A DNA stretch of 64,000 nt, taken from the NCBI RefSeq assembly GCF_003710825.1, contig NZ_RHHQ01000007.1, positions 310,001 to 374,000 on the forward strand, written 5' to 3'. This stretch comes from Brevibacillus fluminis. GTDB taxonomy: Bacteria; Bacillota; Bacilli; Brevibacillales; Brevibacillaceae. Below, one piece after another: positions 15,711 to 24,743 of this stretch (position 1 is the first letter of the stretch; each line of letters opens with the position of its first letter). The translations under genes were made by a program, and so were the position numbers. The notes under the pieces were generated by a model. The model had not been told where the DNA came from and ran no database searches. It saw only the letters and a program-made list of their open reading frames with translations.

Positions 15711-16702
15711 AGCGCGTCGACTTTCATACGCATATTATCCCTGTTGATTTGCCTGATTTTTCGAAAAAGTACGAGGGCGAACGCTGGCCGATTATGCATC
15801 GGACATGCGCCTGCGGTGCCAACATCATGGTGGGCGGCAAGGTGTTCCGCGAAATCACCGACCAGTGCTGGGACCCGCAAAAGCGTATCGCCGACATGGA
15901 TCGCGAGGGTGTGGACATTCAAGTGATCTCGCCGATTCCCGTCACGTTTTCCTACTGGGCTCCAGCGGAAGCCGCGGCCGTAATGTCGCGTTTGCAAAAC
16001 GATTTTATCGCCGATACCGTCCAAGCCAATCCGCAGCGTTTCATCGGTCTTGGCACCGTTCCGCTGCAAGATGTGGAAACCGCGATCCGCGAGATGGACC
16101 GGTGCATGAATGAGCTGGGGCTAAAAGGTATCGAAATCGGCACAAACGTAAACGGCAGCAATCTAGATGATCCGTCGTTGATCCCGTTTTTTGAGATGTG
16201 CGAGCAGTGGGAAGTCCCGCTGTTTATCCATCCGTGGGAAACGATGGCGAAAGAGCGGACGCCCCGCCACAATTTCATGTACACCGTCGGGATGCCTAGC
16301 GAGACTGCACTAGCTGCAGCAAGCCTGATCGCAAGCGGCAGCATGGAAAAATTCCCGCGGCTGAAGATCTGCTTTGCCCATGGCGGCGGCTCCTTCCCGT
16401 ACATTTTGCCACGACTGGACCAGGGCTGGCACGTGTGGCCGCATTTGCGCCTGACGACACATCCGCCCAGCCATTATGCAAAAAACTTTTACTTCGATTC
16501 GCTTGTCTACGATCCACTGAACATCAAATACATGGTCGATCGCTTTGGGCATGACAAAGTGATCATGGGCTCGGACTATCCGTTCCTGCTGCGGGAAATT
16601 CCGCCCGGACAGGTGATCGATGAGACGATATCGCTCACGGAGGAACAGAGACGATCCATGCTAGGAGAAAATGCGCTGCGCTTTTTGAACGTGCTGCCAT
16701 AA
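15695..16702 (+). CDS. nbaD: 2-Amino-3-carboxymuconate-6-semialdehyde decarboxylase (ACMSD)
   Basis: ACMSD is a zinc amidohydrolase-fold decarboxylase that yields 2-aminomuconate semialdehyde and diverts flux away from quinolinate. The N-terminal VDFHTHIIP provides the HxH pair. FIHPWETM and the FAHGGGSFPYILPRL segment give further histidines, and IMGSDYPF gives the aspartate. The 335 residues fit the family. ATG 15695 lies inside the 3' end of nbaC, showing translational coupling. Confidence 0.95.
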   Translation: MAGQVKRVDFHTHIIPVDLPDFSKKYEGERWPIMHRTCACGANIMVGGKVFREITDQCWDPQKRIADMDREGVDIQVISPIPVTFSYWAPAEAAAVMSRLQNDFIADTVQANPQRFIGLGTVPLQDVETAIREMDRCMNELGLKGIEIGTNVNGSNLDDPSLIPFFEMCEQWEVPLFIHPWETMAKERTPRHNFMYTVGMPSETALAAASLIASGSMEKFPRLKICFAHGGGSFPYILPRLDQGWHVWPHLRLTTHPPSHYAKNFYFDSLVYDPLNIKYMVDRFGHDKVIMGSDYPFLLREIPPGQVIDETISLTEEQRRSMLGENALRFLNVLP

Positions 16703-16724
16703 CCGGAAAGGAAGATCGAATGCG

Positions 16725-17180
16725 ATGACACCAGAAGATAAATTGAGCGCACTAGGCCTGTCTTTGCCCAAGCCGCGCCAGGCGGTCGGGACATACGTCG
16801 GCTGCGTGCGCACAGGCAATCTCTTGTTTACGGCAGGGCAAGGCGTGGACGAATACCACGGCAAGCTCGGCCGGGAGCTGACAGTCGAAGAAGGCTACCT
16901 GGCGGCTCGCCAATCGATGCTGAATCTGCTTGCTACCGTCAAACAGGAGATCGGGGAATTGAGCAAAGTGAAACGGGTCGTCAAAATTTTAGGCTTCGTC
17001 AATTCCACTACGGAGTTCACGGCCCAGCCGCAAGTGATGAACGGCGCCTCTGATCTGCTCGTCGAGCTGTTCGGTGAAAAAGGGCGGCATGGTCGCTCTG
17101 CTGTCGGCATGGCACAGCTGCCAAACAATACGGCCGTAGAGATCGAGATGATTTTGGAGATTGAGGAGGATCGCGGATGA
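16725..17180 (+). CDS. RidA-family protein, probable 2-aminomuconate deaminase
   Basis: The 151-residue protein is a YjgF/RidA trimer-type fold with NLLFTAGQGVD, SMLNLLATVKQEIGELSKVKRVVKILGFVNST and RSAVGMAQLPNNTAVEIEMI. The substrate-binding arginine in GRSAVG is present. RidA proteins deaminate enamines. Between ACMSD and the semialdehyde dehydrogenase the expected step is 2-aminomuconate to 4-oxalocrotonate, as for NbaF/AmnD. The specific reaction is inferred from context. Its stop overlaps the next start by four bases. Confidence 0.85.
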   Translation: MTPEDKLSALGLSLPKPRQAVGTYVGCVRTGNLLFTAGQGVDEYHGKLGRELTVEEGYLAARQSMLNLLATVKQEIGELSKVKRVVKILGFVNSTTEFTAQPQVMNGASDLLVELFGEKGRHGRSAVGMAQLPNNTAVEIEMILEIEEDRG

Positions 17181-18628
17181 GTGGAACCACGTTGAAGGAT
17201 GCCAAGCTGTTTATCAATGGGGAGTATGTCGACGCTTTGTCCGGCGAGACCTTTGATACGATCAATCCCGCTACAAATGAAAAATTGGCATCGGTCGCCA
17301 ACGCAAGCGAGCAGGATGTGCAAAAAACCGCTGAGGTTGCGCAGAAGACGTTCGAAAGCGGTGTCTGGAGCAAGATGTCGGTAGACGATCGAGCCAAGAT
17401 TCTGTGCAAAATGTCCGATCTGGTCATGGAACGAGTGGAAGAGCTGGCGATGGTCGAAACGCTCGACGTCGGCAAGCCGATCAAAGAGAGCCTTGGCTTC
17501 GACATTCCGCGTGCCGCACAAAACCTGCGTTTCTTTGCCGAGATGGCCAAGTATGTCAACCACGAGCACTATGACAAAGGCAATTACATGTCTTATGCCA
17601 AATATGCACCAGCAGGCGTCACGAGCCTGATCATCCCGTGGAACTTGCCGTTCATGCAGATGACGTGGAAAGCATCGGCCGCGCTCGCCGCCGGCAATAC
17701 GGTGATCGTCAAGCCAGCTTCCTATACGCCGCTATCCGCCGTCATGCTGGGGGAAATCGCCAATGAAGCGGGATTGCCGCCGGGCGTCCTCAACATCATC
17801 ACCGGCCCTGGCAGCACGGTCGGCACGGCGATGACGACCCATCCCAATGTGCGCCGCATCTCGTTTGTCGGCGAAACGACAACGGGCAAGACGATCATGA
17901 AAAACGCTGCATCACAGCTGATTCCCGTATCGCTTGAGCTGGGCGGCAAATCGGCCAACATCGTGTTTGAAGATGCAGATCTCGATGAAGCTGTCTCCGG
18001 TTCGATCGAGGCGATCTTCCGCAATCAAGGGGAAATCTGCTTGGCCGGATCGCGCTTGCTTGTGCAGGAATCCGTCTATGAAGCGTTCCTCGACAAATTC
18101 ACAGCGGCAGTACAAAAGATCAAGGTAGGCGATCCGCTCGATCCTGCCACTGATATGGGTGCACTTGTATCGGCCAGCCATTTGGCGACGGTTGACGAGT
18201 ACGTGCAGATCGGTTTGGCAGAGGGGGCGAAGCTGGCTGCTGGCGGCAAGCGTGTGGCCGGCATGGACAAAGGCAACTTTTATGAGCCGACCGTCTTTTA
18301 CGAAGTGGATAACAGCATGCGCATCGCACAGGAAGAGATTTTCGGGCCGGTGCTGGTCGTCATTCCGTTTAAAACGGAGGAAGACGCGATCCGCATCGCT
18401 AACGATTCGATTTACGGGCTGGCTGGCGTCGTCTGGACGAATGATCTGCGCCGCGCACATCGCGTAGCTGCACAGGTGGATGCGGGGCTGCTCTGGATCA
18501 ATTGCTGGTACGTGCGTGATTTGCGTACGCCGTTCGGCGGGTCCAAAGCGAGCGGAATCGGGCGCGAAGGCGGCCGCCACAGCTTTGAATTTTATACGGA
18601 AGCAAAGACCATCACGATGAAATGCTGA
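17177..18628 (+). CDS. nbaE: 2-Aminomuconate-6-semialdehyde dehydrogenase
   Basis: This NAD-dependent aldehyde dehydrogenase oxidises 2-aminomuconate semialdehyde to 2-aminomuconate. The 483-residue protein has IIPWNLPFMQMTWKASAALA (cofactor), the catalytic glutamate in LELGGKSANIVF and the catalytic cysteine in FRNQGEICLAGSRLL. General ALDH families could also fit (betaine-type), but the flanking ACMSD and deaminase genes make this substrate likely. It is coupled to the RidA gene by ATGA. Confidence 0.9.
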   Translation: MSGTTLKDAKLFINGEYVDALSGETFDTINPATNEKLASVANASEQDVQKTAEVAQKTFESGVWSKMSVDDRAKILCKMSDLVMERVEELAMVETLDVGKPIKESLGFDIPRAAQNLRFFAEMAKYVNHEHYDKGNYMSYAKYAPAGVTSLIIPWNLPFMQMTWKASAALAAGNTVIVKPASYTPLSAVMLGEIANEAGLPPGVLNIITGPGSTVGTAMTTHPNVRRISFVGETTTGKTIMKNAASQLIPVSLELGGKSANIVFEDADLDEAVSGSIEAIFRNQGEICLAGSRLLVQESVYEAFLDKFTAAVQKIKVGDPLDPATDMGALVSASHLATVDEYVQIGLAEGAKLAAGGKRVAGMDKGNFYEPTVFYEVDNSMRIAQEEIFGPVLVVIPFKTEEDAIRIANDSIYGLAGVVWTNDLRRAHRVAAQVDAGLLWINCWYVRDLRTPFGGSKASGIGREGGRHSFEFYTEAKTITMKC

Positions 18629-18640
18629 CCCGCTGCAGGG

Positions 18641-18663
18641 GATGGTGGCCGCCGGTCATCATC
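18641..18663 (+). terminator. Hairpin inside the catabolic operon (possible attenuator)
   Basis: GATGGTGGCC pairs with GGTCATCATC through 10 bp (two G-U) around a GCC loop, followed by CTCTTGTTT. It lies between the dehydrogenase and hydratase genes. It could reduce downstream transcription or be a processing site. The T-run is poor. Confidence 0.4.
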
Positions 18664-18739
18664 CTCTTGTTTACGGGCAAAAGCAGTTTTGTGAAGAATA
18701 AGCGTTGCTTGCAACGCAAGAAAGGGTGGGCGTGAAAAT

Positions 18740-19519
18740 ATGCAGTCTATCGTAGAACAAATGGCGAGCGAGTTGCTCGAAGCGGAGCAGATGCGTGTAG
18801 CTGTACTGCCGATCACACAGCGGCATTCCGATCTCACGGTGCAGGATGCGTATGAGATCCAGCTTACGATTATGCGGCACAAGCTGGCTTCCGGCCGCCG
18901 CGTCATCGGCAAAAAAGTGGGGCTGACCAGCGTGGCGATGCAGCAAATGCTCGGTGTGAACGAACCCGATTACGGCCATTTGCTGGATGATATGAGCATC
19001 GCAGATGGGGCGACGATTTCGGCTGCGCAGTTTCTGGCGCCTAAAGTGGAGGCAGAGATCGGCTTTTTGCTAGGAGCGGATTTGGTCGGGCCGAACATCA
19101 CGTACGTAGATGTGCTGATGGCGACGGAGAAGATCGTGCCTACGCTTGAAATCATCGACAGCCGAATCGTGGACTGGAAAATCAAGCTGATCGATACGGT
19201 GGCGGATAATGGCTCCTCTGCAAGGGTAGTCGTCGGCAGCCAGCAAAGCGACCTCAGCAATGTCGATTTACGTACCACCGGCATGGTCATGTATAAAAAC
19301 GGCGAGCTTGCAGGAAACGGAGCGAGCGCAGCGGCTTGGGGACATCCGGCGCATGCGATCGCCTGGCTTGCGAACAAGCTGCATGAATTCGGCATTACGC
19401 TCAAGGCAGGGGAACTGGTTTTGCCAGGCGCGTTGTCCGCGGCGATTCCGGTGTGTGCAGGCGACACGGTAGAAGCTCATTTTGGCGCGTTGGGCTCGGT
19501 GAGCATCACGTTTGACTAG
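18740..19519 (+). CDS. 2-Oxopent-4-enoate hydratase (MhpD/DmpE/XylJ type)
   Basis: The 259-residue protein belongs to the FAH-fold hydratase/decarboxylase family ([44 protein letters not shown]-like, [20 protein letters not shown]). Hydratase and decarboxylase members look alike. Here the assignment rests on order: this gene is in the XylJ place, and the second homologue (21472) is in the XylI place. It hydrates 2-oxopent-4-enoate to 4-hydroxy-2-oxovalerate. Confidence 0.82.
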   Translation: MQSIVEQMASELLEAEQMRVAVLPITQRHSDLTVQDAYEIQLTIMRHKLASGRRVIGKKVGLTSVAMQQMLGVNEPDYGHLLDDMSIADGATISAAQFLAPKVEAEIGFLLGADLVGPNITYVDVLMATEKIVPTLEIIDSRIVDWKIKLIDTVADNGSSARVVVGSQQSDLSNVDLRTTGMVMYKNGELAGNGASAAAWGHPAHAIAWLANKLHEFGITLKAGELVLPGALSAAIPVCAGDTVEAHFGALGSVSITFD

Positions 19520-19527
19520 GGAGGGGA

Positions 19528-20412
19528 ATGGCTGTGAGCAAAATCAAAGCGGCTATCATCGGTTCGGGCAACATCGGCACGGACTTGATGTATAAATTAG
19601 AACGCTGTGCGCATATCGAGCTGGCGGCGATGATCGGCATCGATCCGGATTCGGACGGTTTGCGGCGCGCGCATGATCGCGGATATCCGATCTACGCGAA
19701 CGGAATCCAAGCCATTGTGGATCAACCAGGGCTTGCGGACATCGTATTTGATGCAACGTCCGCTAAAGCTCATGTACGCCATGCCAAAGCGCTGCGCGAA
19801 CTCGGGAAAATCGCCATCGACCTGACTCCGGCTGCGCGAGGGCCGTTCGTCTGTCCGGTCGTCAATCTGGCGGAAAAGCTGGAAAGCGACAATGTTAATC
19901 TGATCACGTGCGGCGGTCAAGCGACGATTCCGATCGTACACGCGATCAACCGTGTGGCGGACGTGTCGTACGCGGAGATCGTGGCGACGATCGCAAGCAA
20001 AAGCGCGGGTCCGGGAACGCGGGCTAACATCGACGAGTTCACCTTCACAACCCGGCGCGGGTTGGAAGAAGTTGGCGGTGCAGATGTGGGCAAGGCAATT
20101 ATCATTATGAATCCGGCGGAACCGCCGATTTTGATGCGTGATACCGTCTATTGTGATGTCAAAGAGATGGATGAGCAGGCGATTTGCCGGTCCATCCAGG
20201 AGATTGTGGCGAGCGTACAGCAATATGTGCCCGGCTATCGCTTAAAGCAAGAGCCGTTGTTTGACGGCAATCGCGTCACGGTTTTCCTTGAAGTGGAGGG
20301 AGCGGGCGATTATTTCCCGCCATACGCAGGGAACCTCGATATCATGACGGCCGCTGCGGCACAGGTTGGGGAAACGGTGGCACAGCATTTGCTGGCAGCA
20401 GGAGCCAACTAG
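19528..20412 (+). CDS. Acylating acetaldehyde dehydrogenase (DmpF/MhpF/XylQ type)
   Basis: The 294-residue enzyme forms acetyl-CoA from acetaldehyde, NAD+ and CoA and normally works in a channelling complex with the aldolase encoded next. It has the Rossmann start [29 protein letters not shown] and the catalytic cysteine in [20 protein letters not shown]. It is unrelated in fold to EutE upstream, so this region encodes two independent acetaldehyde-to-acetyl-CoA enzymes. Confidence 0.94.
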   Translation: MAVSKIKAAIIGSGNIGTDLMYKLERCAHIELAAMIGIDPDSDGLRRAHDRGYPIYANGIQAIVDQPGLADIVFDATSAKAHVRHAKALRELGKIAIDLTPAARGPFVCPVVNLAEKLESDNVNLITCGGQATIPIVHAINRVADVSYAEIVATIASKSAGPGTRANIDEFTFTTRRGLEEVGGADVGKAIIIMNPAEPPILMRDTVYCDVKEMDEQAICRSIQEIVASVQQYVPGYRLKQEPLFDGNRVTVFLEVEGAGDYFPPYAGNLDIMTAAAAQVGETVAQHLLAAGAN

Positions 20413-20439
20413 AGAAATAGGAAAGGAGGATCATGAAGG

Positions 20440-21468
20440 ATGCAGAGAAAGAGCGAGAAACCGATCAAAATTACGGAAGTGTGCCTCCGTGACGGCAGCC
20501 ACGTCGTTGCCCACCAGTTTACGGAAGAACAGGTGCGCGATGTGGCGCAAGCGTTGGATGCAGCAGGTATGCACTATATCGAAGTAAGCCACGGGGATGG
20601 TTTGGGCGGCTCCACGATCCAGTACGGCAGATCGCGGGTTAACGAGATGAAGCTGATCGAGACGGCGGTTTCGGTGTGCAAGCAGGCGACCGTAGCAGTC
20701 CTGCTGATCCCCGGCATCGGTACGGTCAATGAGCTGAAGCAGGCGCAGGAATTAGGGGCCGGCCTCGTCCGCGTCGCTACTCATGTGACGGAAGCGGACG
20801 TTTCCGCTCAGCACATTCATCTTGCACGAGAGCTGGGAATGGAAGCGTTGGGCTTTTTGATGATGGCGCACTCGGCTCCGGTCGACAAGCTGGTAGAGCA
20901 AGCCAAGCTGATGGAGAGCTATGGCGCACAAGCGGTCTATGTGACCGATTCGGCAGGGGCGCTCCTGCCTCATGAGGTGCGGGAGCGGATCGCCGCACTG
21001 CGTCAGTCGCTTGACATTGAGATCGGCTTCCATGCCCACAACAACCTTTCGCTCGCAATGGCGAATACGCTTGCGGCGATCGAGGAAGGGGCAACTCGGA
21101 TCGATGGCAGCATGCGCTGCCTGGGAGCAGGAGCGGGCAATACGCAGACAGAAGTGCTGGTGGCGGTTCTGGAACGCTTGGGCATCGATGTGGGAATCGA
21201 CCTGTATCAGATGATGGATGTCGCGGAAGAGATCGTCGGGCCGATTTTGCCTGGATCGCAAGAAATCAAAAAAGGCAGCCTCGTGATGGGCTACGCGGGG
21301 GTATACTCCAGCTTCCTGCTTCATGCCGAGCGGGCGGGCAAGCGGTTTGGCATCGATCCGCGCGATATTTTGATCGAATTGGGCCGACGCAAAGCGGTGG
21401 GCGGCCAGGAAGACATGATCATCGATGTGGCGGCCGAGTTGGCCAAACGGCAAGGAAAGGGGGCGTAG
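20440..21468 (+). CDS. 4-Hydroxy-2-oxovalerate aldolase (DmpG/MhpE/XylK type)
   Basis: This 342-residue TIM-barrel aldolase splits 4-hydroxy-2-oxovalerate into pyruvate and acetaldehyde. The metal and substrate motif EVCLRDGSHVVAHQF, the histidine pair in IGFHAHNNLSLAMAN and the C-terminal communication region (SSFLLHAERAGKRFGID) are clear. It is adjacent to its expected dehydrogenase partner. AAAGGAGG lies at 20422-20429. Confidence 0.95.
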   Translation: MQRKSEKPIKITEVCLRDGSHVVAHQFTEEQVRDVAQALDAAGMHYIEVSHGDGLGGSTIQYGRSRVNEMKLIETAVSVCKQATVAVLLIPGIGTVNELKQAQELGAGLVRVATHVTEADVSAQHIHLARELGMEALGFLMMAHSAPVDKLVEQAKLMESYGAQAVYVTDSAGALLPHEVRERIAALRQSLDIEIGFHAHNNLSLAMANTLAAIEEGATRIDGSMRCLGAGAGNTQTEVLVAVLERLGIDVGIDLYQMMDVAEEIVGPILPGSQEIKKGSLVMGYAGVYSSFLLHAERAGKRFGIDPRDILIELGRRKAVGGQEDMIIDVAAELAKRQGKGA

Positions 21469-21471
21469 TCG

Positions 21472-22260
21472 ATGGCACTAAACGCAGAAGCGCAAAAAGA
21501 AATCGTCGCCTACTTGTTGGCAGCGGAAAAGGAACGGCGTGAGGTCGTAAAAGTAACCGAGAACTATCCGGCGATGTCCATCGAGGATGCATATGCGATC
21601 CAAGAGCAGCTCATCGCCCAAAAAGAGGCGGAGGGTGAACGTCGCATCGGTTTGAAGCTGGGGCTGACCAGCAAAGCCAAGCAGCAGATGATGGGCGTTC
21701 ATGAAGCAATCTATGGCTATCTCACGAGCGGAATGCTCGGCTTGGAATGGGAGCCAGTCGATTACCAACGCTTTATCCACCCAAAGGCAGAACCGGAAAT
21801 CGCTTTTTTCCTGGGCGCAGATTTGCAAGGGACGAATGTGACTGCAGACGATGTGTTGCGCGCCACGCGCTATGTCGCCCCAGCAATTGAGATCATCGAC
21901 AGCCGCTATTTGAATTTCAAGTTTACGTTAGCGGACGTCGTAGCCGATAACTGCTCCTCTGCCTGCTTCACGCTCGGCAGCAAGCTGGTCGCACCGGATC
22001 AGCTCGATTTGGCCAAAGTCGGCATGGTGTTCACCAAAAATGGCGTCGTGCAGGCGACCGGTGCAGGTGCCGCTGTGCTGGGGCACCCAGCGGAAGCCGT
22101 TGCATGGGCGGTCAACAAGCTGGGGGAGCAGGGAAAAGGGTTGAAAAAAGGCGATCTCATCTTATCCGGCGCGTTGTCCGAAGCGTTCGCGTTCGAACCG
22201 GGTGATACGATCCACGCGCAATTCGATGGATTGGGCAGCGTTTCGCTTGCCTGCCGGTAA
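21472..22260 (+). CDS. 4-Oxalocrotonate decarboxylase (DmpH/XylI type)
   Basis: The 262-residue paralogue of the hydratase at 18740 (GLKLGLTSKAKQQMMGV, HPKAEPEIAFFLGADLQG, IEIIDSRYLNFKFTLADVVADN). In classical meta operons the decarboxylase lies between aldolase and tautomerase genes, as here. It releases CO2 from 4-oxalocrotonate to give 2-oxopent-4-enoate. The split of roles between the two paralogues is inferred from order. It begins three bases after the aldolase stop. Confidence 0.82.
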   Translation: MALNAEAQKEIVAYLLAAEKERREVVKVTENYPAMSIEDAYAIQEQLIAQKEAEGERRIGLKLGLTSKAKQQMMGVHEAIYGYLTSGMLGLEWEPVDYQRFIHPKAEPEIAFFLGADLQGTNVTADDVLRATRYVAPAIEIIDSRYLNFKFTLADVVADNCSSACFTLGSKLVAPDQLDLAKVGMVFTKNGVVQATGAGAAVLGHPAEAVAWAVNKLGEQGKGLKKGDLILSGALSEAFAFEPGDTIHAQFDGLGSVSLACR

Positions 22261-22263
22261 CTG

Positions 22264-22461
22264 ATGCCGATTATCAATATCCAGCTAATCGAAGGACGGG
22301 ACGCGGAGCAGATTGAAAGTCTGATCGCCGAGGTGACGGAAACGGTAGTCAGGAATCTCCAGGTTCGACCGGAACAGGTGCGCGTACTCGTGACCGAGAT
22401 TCCGGCGACCCACTGGGGTGTGGGTGGTAAATCAAAACGATCGCTTGAAAAGGAGAGTTGA
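22264..22461 (+). CDS. 4-Oxalocrotonate tautomerase
   Basis: The 65-residue protein starts MPIINIQLIEGRDAEQIESL; Pro-1 after Met removal is the catalytic base. It continues with AEVTETVVRNLQVRPEQVRVLVTEIPATHWGVGG, the standard fold of the family. It interconverts the enol and keto forms of 4-oxalocrotonate. It is the last gene before a strong terminator, which partly overlaps its stop. Confidence 0.92.
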   Translation: MPIINIQLIEGRDAEQIESLIAEVTETVVRNLQVRPEQVRVLVTEIPATHWGVGGKSKRSLEKES

Positions 22462-22487
22462 CTGACAGGTTCTGTCAGTCAATTTTT
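22458..22487 (+). terminator. Intrinsic terminator of the 3-hydroxyanthranilate operon
   Basis: TTGACTGACAG and CTGTCAGTCAA form a perfect 11-bp stem with a GTT loop, followed by TTTTTG. It lies immediately at the tautomerase stop codon. Confidence 0.9.
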
Positions 22488-22549
22488 GTTACGATAAAGA
22501 AAAGCAGATCGTTTTGGGAGACCAATTCGCCAAACAGGAGGGAGAAATC

Positions 22550-23662
22550 ATGAAAGCACGCTACCATCCCATCGCGGAGCCGTTGCACCTGGCAAACGGC
22601 CTTCAATTGAAAAATCGCATCGTAATGGCACCGATGACCCATTCAGCCTCACACCCCGACGGTTCCGTTTCCGATGCGGAAATCAAGTATTACGCTCGCC
22701 GCGCGAAAGGGGCTGGCATGATTGTCACAGCTGGTGCGACTGTCACCTTGAAAGGCGGGTTTCCCGGGCAATTCGCTGCAGATCGTGATGAGCTGCTACC
22801 CGGCTTGAAGCGGCTTGCCCGCACACTTAAGGCAGACGGCGCGAAAGCAGTGCTGCAGCTTGTCCATGCTGGTCGCAAGTTGCCACCATCATGCAGCGAG
22901 GTCATCAGTGCCAGCGCGGTGGCCGATGAAAAGCAGGGAGCGAGCGTTCCGCGAGAAGCGACAGAAGCAGAGATTGTTGCTATTATCGAGGCATTTGGCA
23001 ATGCTGCCAGAAGGGCCATCCTGGCAGGCTTTGACGGAGTAGAGCTGCACGGGGCCAACGGATTTTTGCTGCAGCAGTTTTTCTCTCCGCATGCCAATCG
23101 CCGGAACGACAGCTGGGGCGGCACGCTCGAGAAGCGCATGGCGTTTCCGCTGGCTGTCATTGAGACTGTCAAGCGGGTGGTGAAACAGTATGCTGAGCAG
23201 CCGTTTTTGATCGGCTACCGCCTTTCTCCCGAGGAACCGGAGACCCCGGGGATCACGATGGCAGATACGCTGCAATTTTGCGATGTGCTTGCGGCGAGTG
23301 GACTTGATTACTTGCATGTCTCGCTGAACGATTTTTGGTCGCTGCCGCGCCGTGGTGTTACCGATGAGCGGTCGCGAATCACGATCATCGAGAGGCGTAT
23401 CGGACACCGGCTACCTGTCATTGGCGTAGGCGGGATCCATTCGGCAGAGGATGCGCTTTTAGCCCTGCAGTCGGGTGTTCCGTTGATCGCGCTCGGCCGA
23501 GAGTTGATCATGGAGCCGGATTGGCTTGAAAAAATCGCCGAAGGTCGCGAAGAGGAAATTCGCACAACGATCAAGCTGGGCGATCAGGAAGCATTGGCAA
23601 TCCCCGATTCGCTATGGAAGAGCATCTGGGCAATGCCAGGCTGGTTTCCGCTTGAGGTCTGA
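22550..23662 (+). CDS. Old-yellow-enzyme family NADH:flavin oxidoreductase
   Basis: The 370-residue protein is a single OYE TIM-barrel domain without the Fe-S/reductase extension of 2,4-dienoyl-CoA reductase. Visible are LKNRIVMAPMTHSASHPDG, the active-site region FDGVELHGANGFLLQQFFSP, NRRNDSWGG and the FMN-phosphate region VIGVGGIHSAEDAL. It should reduce activated C=C bonds; the physiological substrate is unknown. ATG 22550 follows CAGGAGGGAG. It has its own unit after the operon terminator, so a role in the same pathway is only possible. Confidence 0.88.
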   Translation: MKARYHPIAEPLHLANGLQLKNRIVMAPMTHSASHPDGSVSDAEIKYYARRAKGAGMIVTAGATVTLKGGFPGQFAADRDELLPGLKRLARTLKADGAKAVLQLVHAGRKLPPSCSEVISASAVADEKQGASVPREATEAEIVAIIEAFGNAARRAILAGFDGVELHGANGFLLQQFFSPHANRRNDSWGGTLEKRMAFPLAVIETVKRVVKQYAEQPFLIGYRLSPEEPETPGITMADTLQFCDVLAASGLDYLHVSLNDFWSLPRRGVTDERSRITIIERRIGHRLPVIGVGGIHSAEDALLALQSGVPLIALGRELIMEPDWLEKIAEGREEEIRTTIKLGDQEALAIPDSLWKSIWAMPGWFPLEV

Positions 23663-23665
23663 AGA

Positions 23666-23710
23666 AACAACGAAACAATCGAGGGAGACGCCATCGATTG
23701 TTTCGTTGTT
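23666..23710. terminator. 17-bp stem-loop between convergent genes
   Basis: AACAACGAAACAATCGA pairs perfectly with TCGATTGTTTCGTTGTT around GGGAGACGCCA. It lies between the convergent OYE and sodF genes and probably ends both, though T-runs are modest (TTTCTTTTTATTT follows on the plus strand). Confidence 0.7.
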
Positions 23711-23774
23711 ACGCATTTCTTTTTATTTGTTTTCTGCAACACTTGCTCGGCCCTGTGCTTAATCCGGCCAGTCG

Positions 23775-24743
23775 TCAATATGGCGTCCAGCGCAGCTGAC
23801 GCGCATCGTCGAATCGGTTCTGTACCGCATCCCAGTTGACCACGTTCCACCACGCATCCACATAGCGCGGCCGGTTGTTTTGGTAGCTGAGATAGTAGGC
23901 ATGCTCCCATACATCGAGCGGTAAAAGCGGCACCGCATCCCATTGGGACAAGTTCTGGTGCTTTTCCGCCTGCAAAATTTCTAGACGCTGTGCACGTGGC
24001 GACCAGACGAGGATGGCCCAGCCACCGCCTTCGACTTTTTCCGCTGCTTGGGAAAATTGCTGCCGGAATGGGGCGAACCCGCCGAAATCGCGTTCGAGCT
24101 GCTTGTTTAGGTCGCCTTCGGGCTGTTTGTTGCCCTCTGGTCTCATACTAGTCCAAAAGAGGGTGTGGAGGTTATGTCCAGCCCCGTTAAATGCTAGCTC
24201 CCGTTCCCAATGCTTGAGCAAATCGAAATCTCCGCTGCTGCGCGCTTTTTGCAAGGCTGTTTCAGCTTTGTTCAGTCCATCCACATAGCTTTGGTGATGC
24301 TTGCTATGATGCAAGCGCATGGTCTCAGCGTCGATAAACGGTTCCAGCGCATCGTACGCATAGGGCAGTGGAGGCAGCTTATGCCCCCCGATCGGCACAG
24401 GACGATGCACAACCGCTTCTGCCCTAGGCTGCTGATAGCTCGCCTGTTGCAGCTGTGCCTTTGGGCTTTGCTCAGCCCCGTTTCGCTGCTGCACGCGCTG
24501 CAGCACCTGCTGGAATTGGGTTTGCACCGATTCGGCTTTATCGGATAAGCGGCGCAGTTCTTCTTCGCTTGCATTTTTGGCGAGCGCAACGCTAGCTTGC
24601 TGCCCGATTTGCTGAAAGACGTTCTCGAATTTGCGCAGCTGCTGGGCCGATATGGGCATTAGTTCGGGTTTTTTCCGCAAATAGAGCAGCCATTGCCGTC
24701 CCCATTCGCTCCATCGTTGTAAATCTTTCGCAGTTTGTACCAA
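23775..24743 (-). CDS. sodF: Fe/Mn superoxide dismutase with N-terminal extension (SodF-like)
   Basis: The C-terminal ~200 residues are a Fe/Mn SOD. Its metal ligands sit in LHHSKHHQSYVDGL, NGAGHNLHTLFW and DVWEHAYYLSYQNNRPRYVDAWW. A helical, Gln-rich extension of ~105 residues precedes it, as in B. subtilis SodF. The longest frame begins at a TTG at 24761, but its first codons are themselves the ribosome site (AGGAGG). The internal TTG at 24743, nine bases after it, is therefore the likely start (322 residues, MVQTAKDLQRW). The extension's role is unknown. Confidence 0.88.
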   Translation of the reverse strand: MVQTAKDLQRWSEWGRQWLLYLRKKPELMPISAQQLRKFENVFQQIGQQASVALAKNASEEELRRLSDKAESVQTQFQQVLQRVQQRNGAEQSPKAQLQQASYQQPRAEAVVHRPVPIGGHKLPPLPYAYDALEPFIDAETMRLHHSKHHQSYVDGLNKAETALQKARSSGDFDLLKHWERELAFNGAGHNLHTLFWTSMRPEGNKQPEGDLNKQLERDFGGFAPFRQQFSQAAEKVEGGGWAILVWSPRAQRLEILQAEKHQNLSQWDAVPLLPLDVWEHAYYLSYQNNRPRYVDAWWNVVNWDAVQNRFDDARQLRWTPY

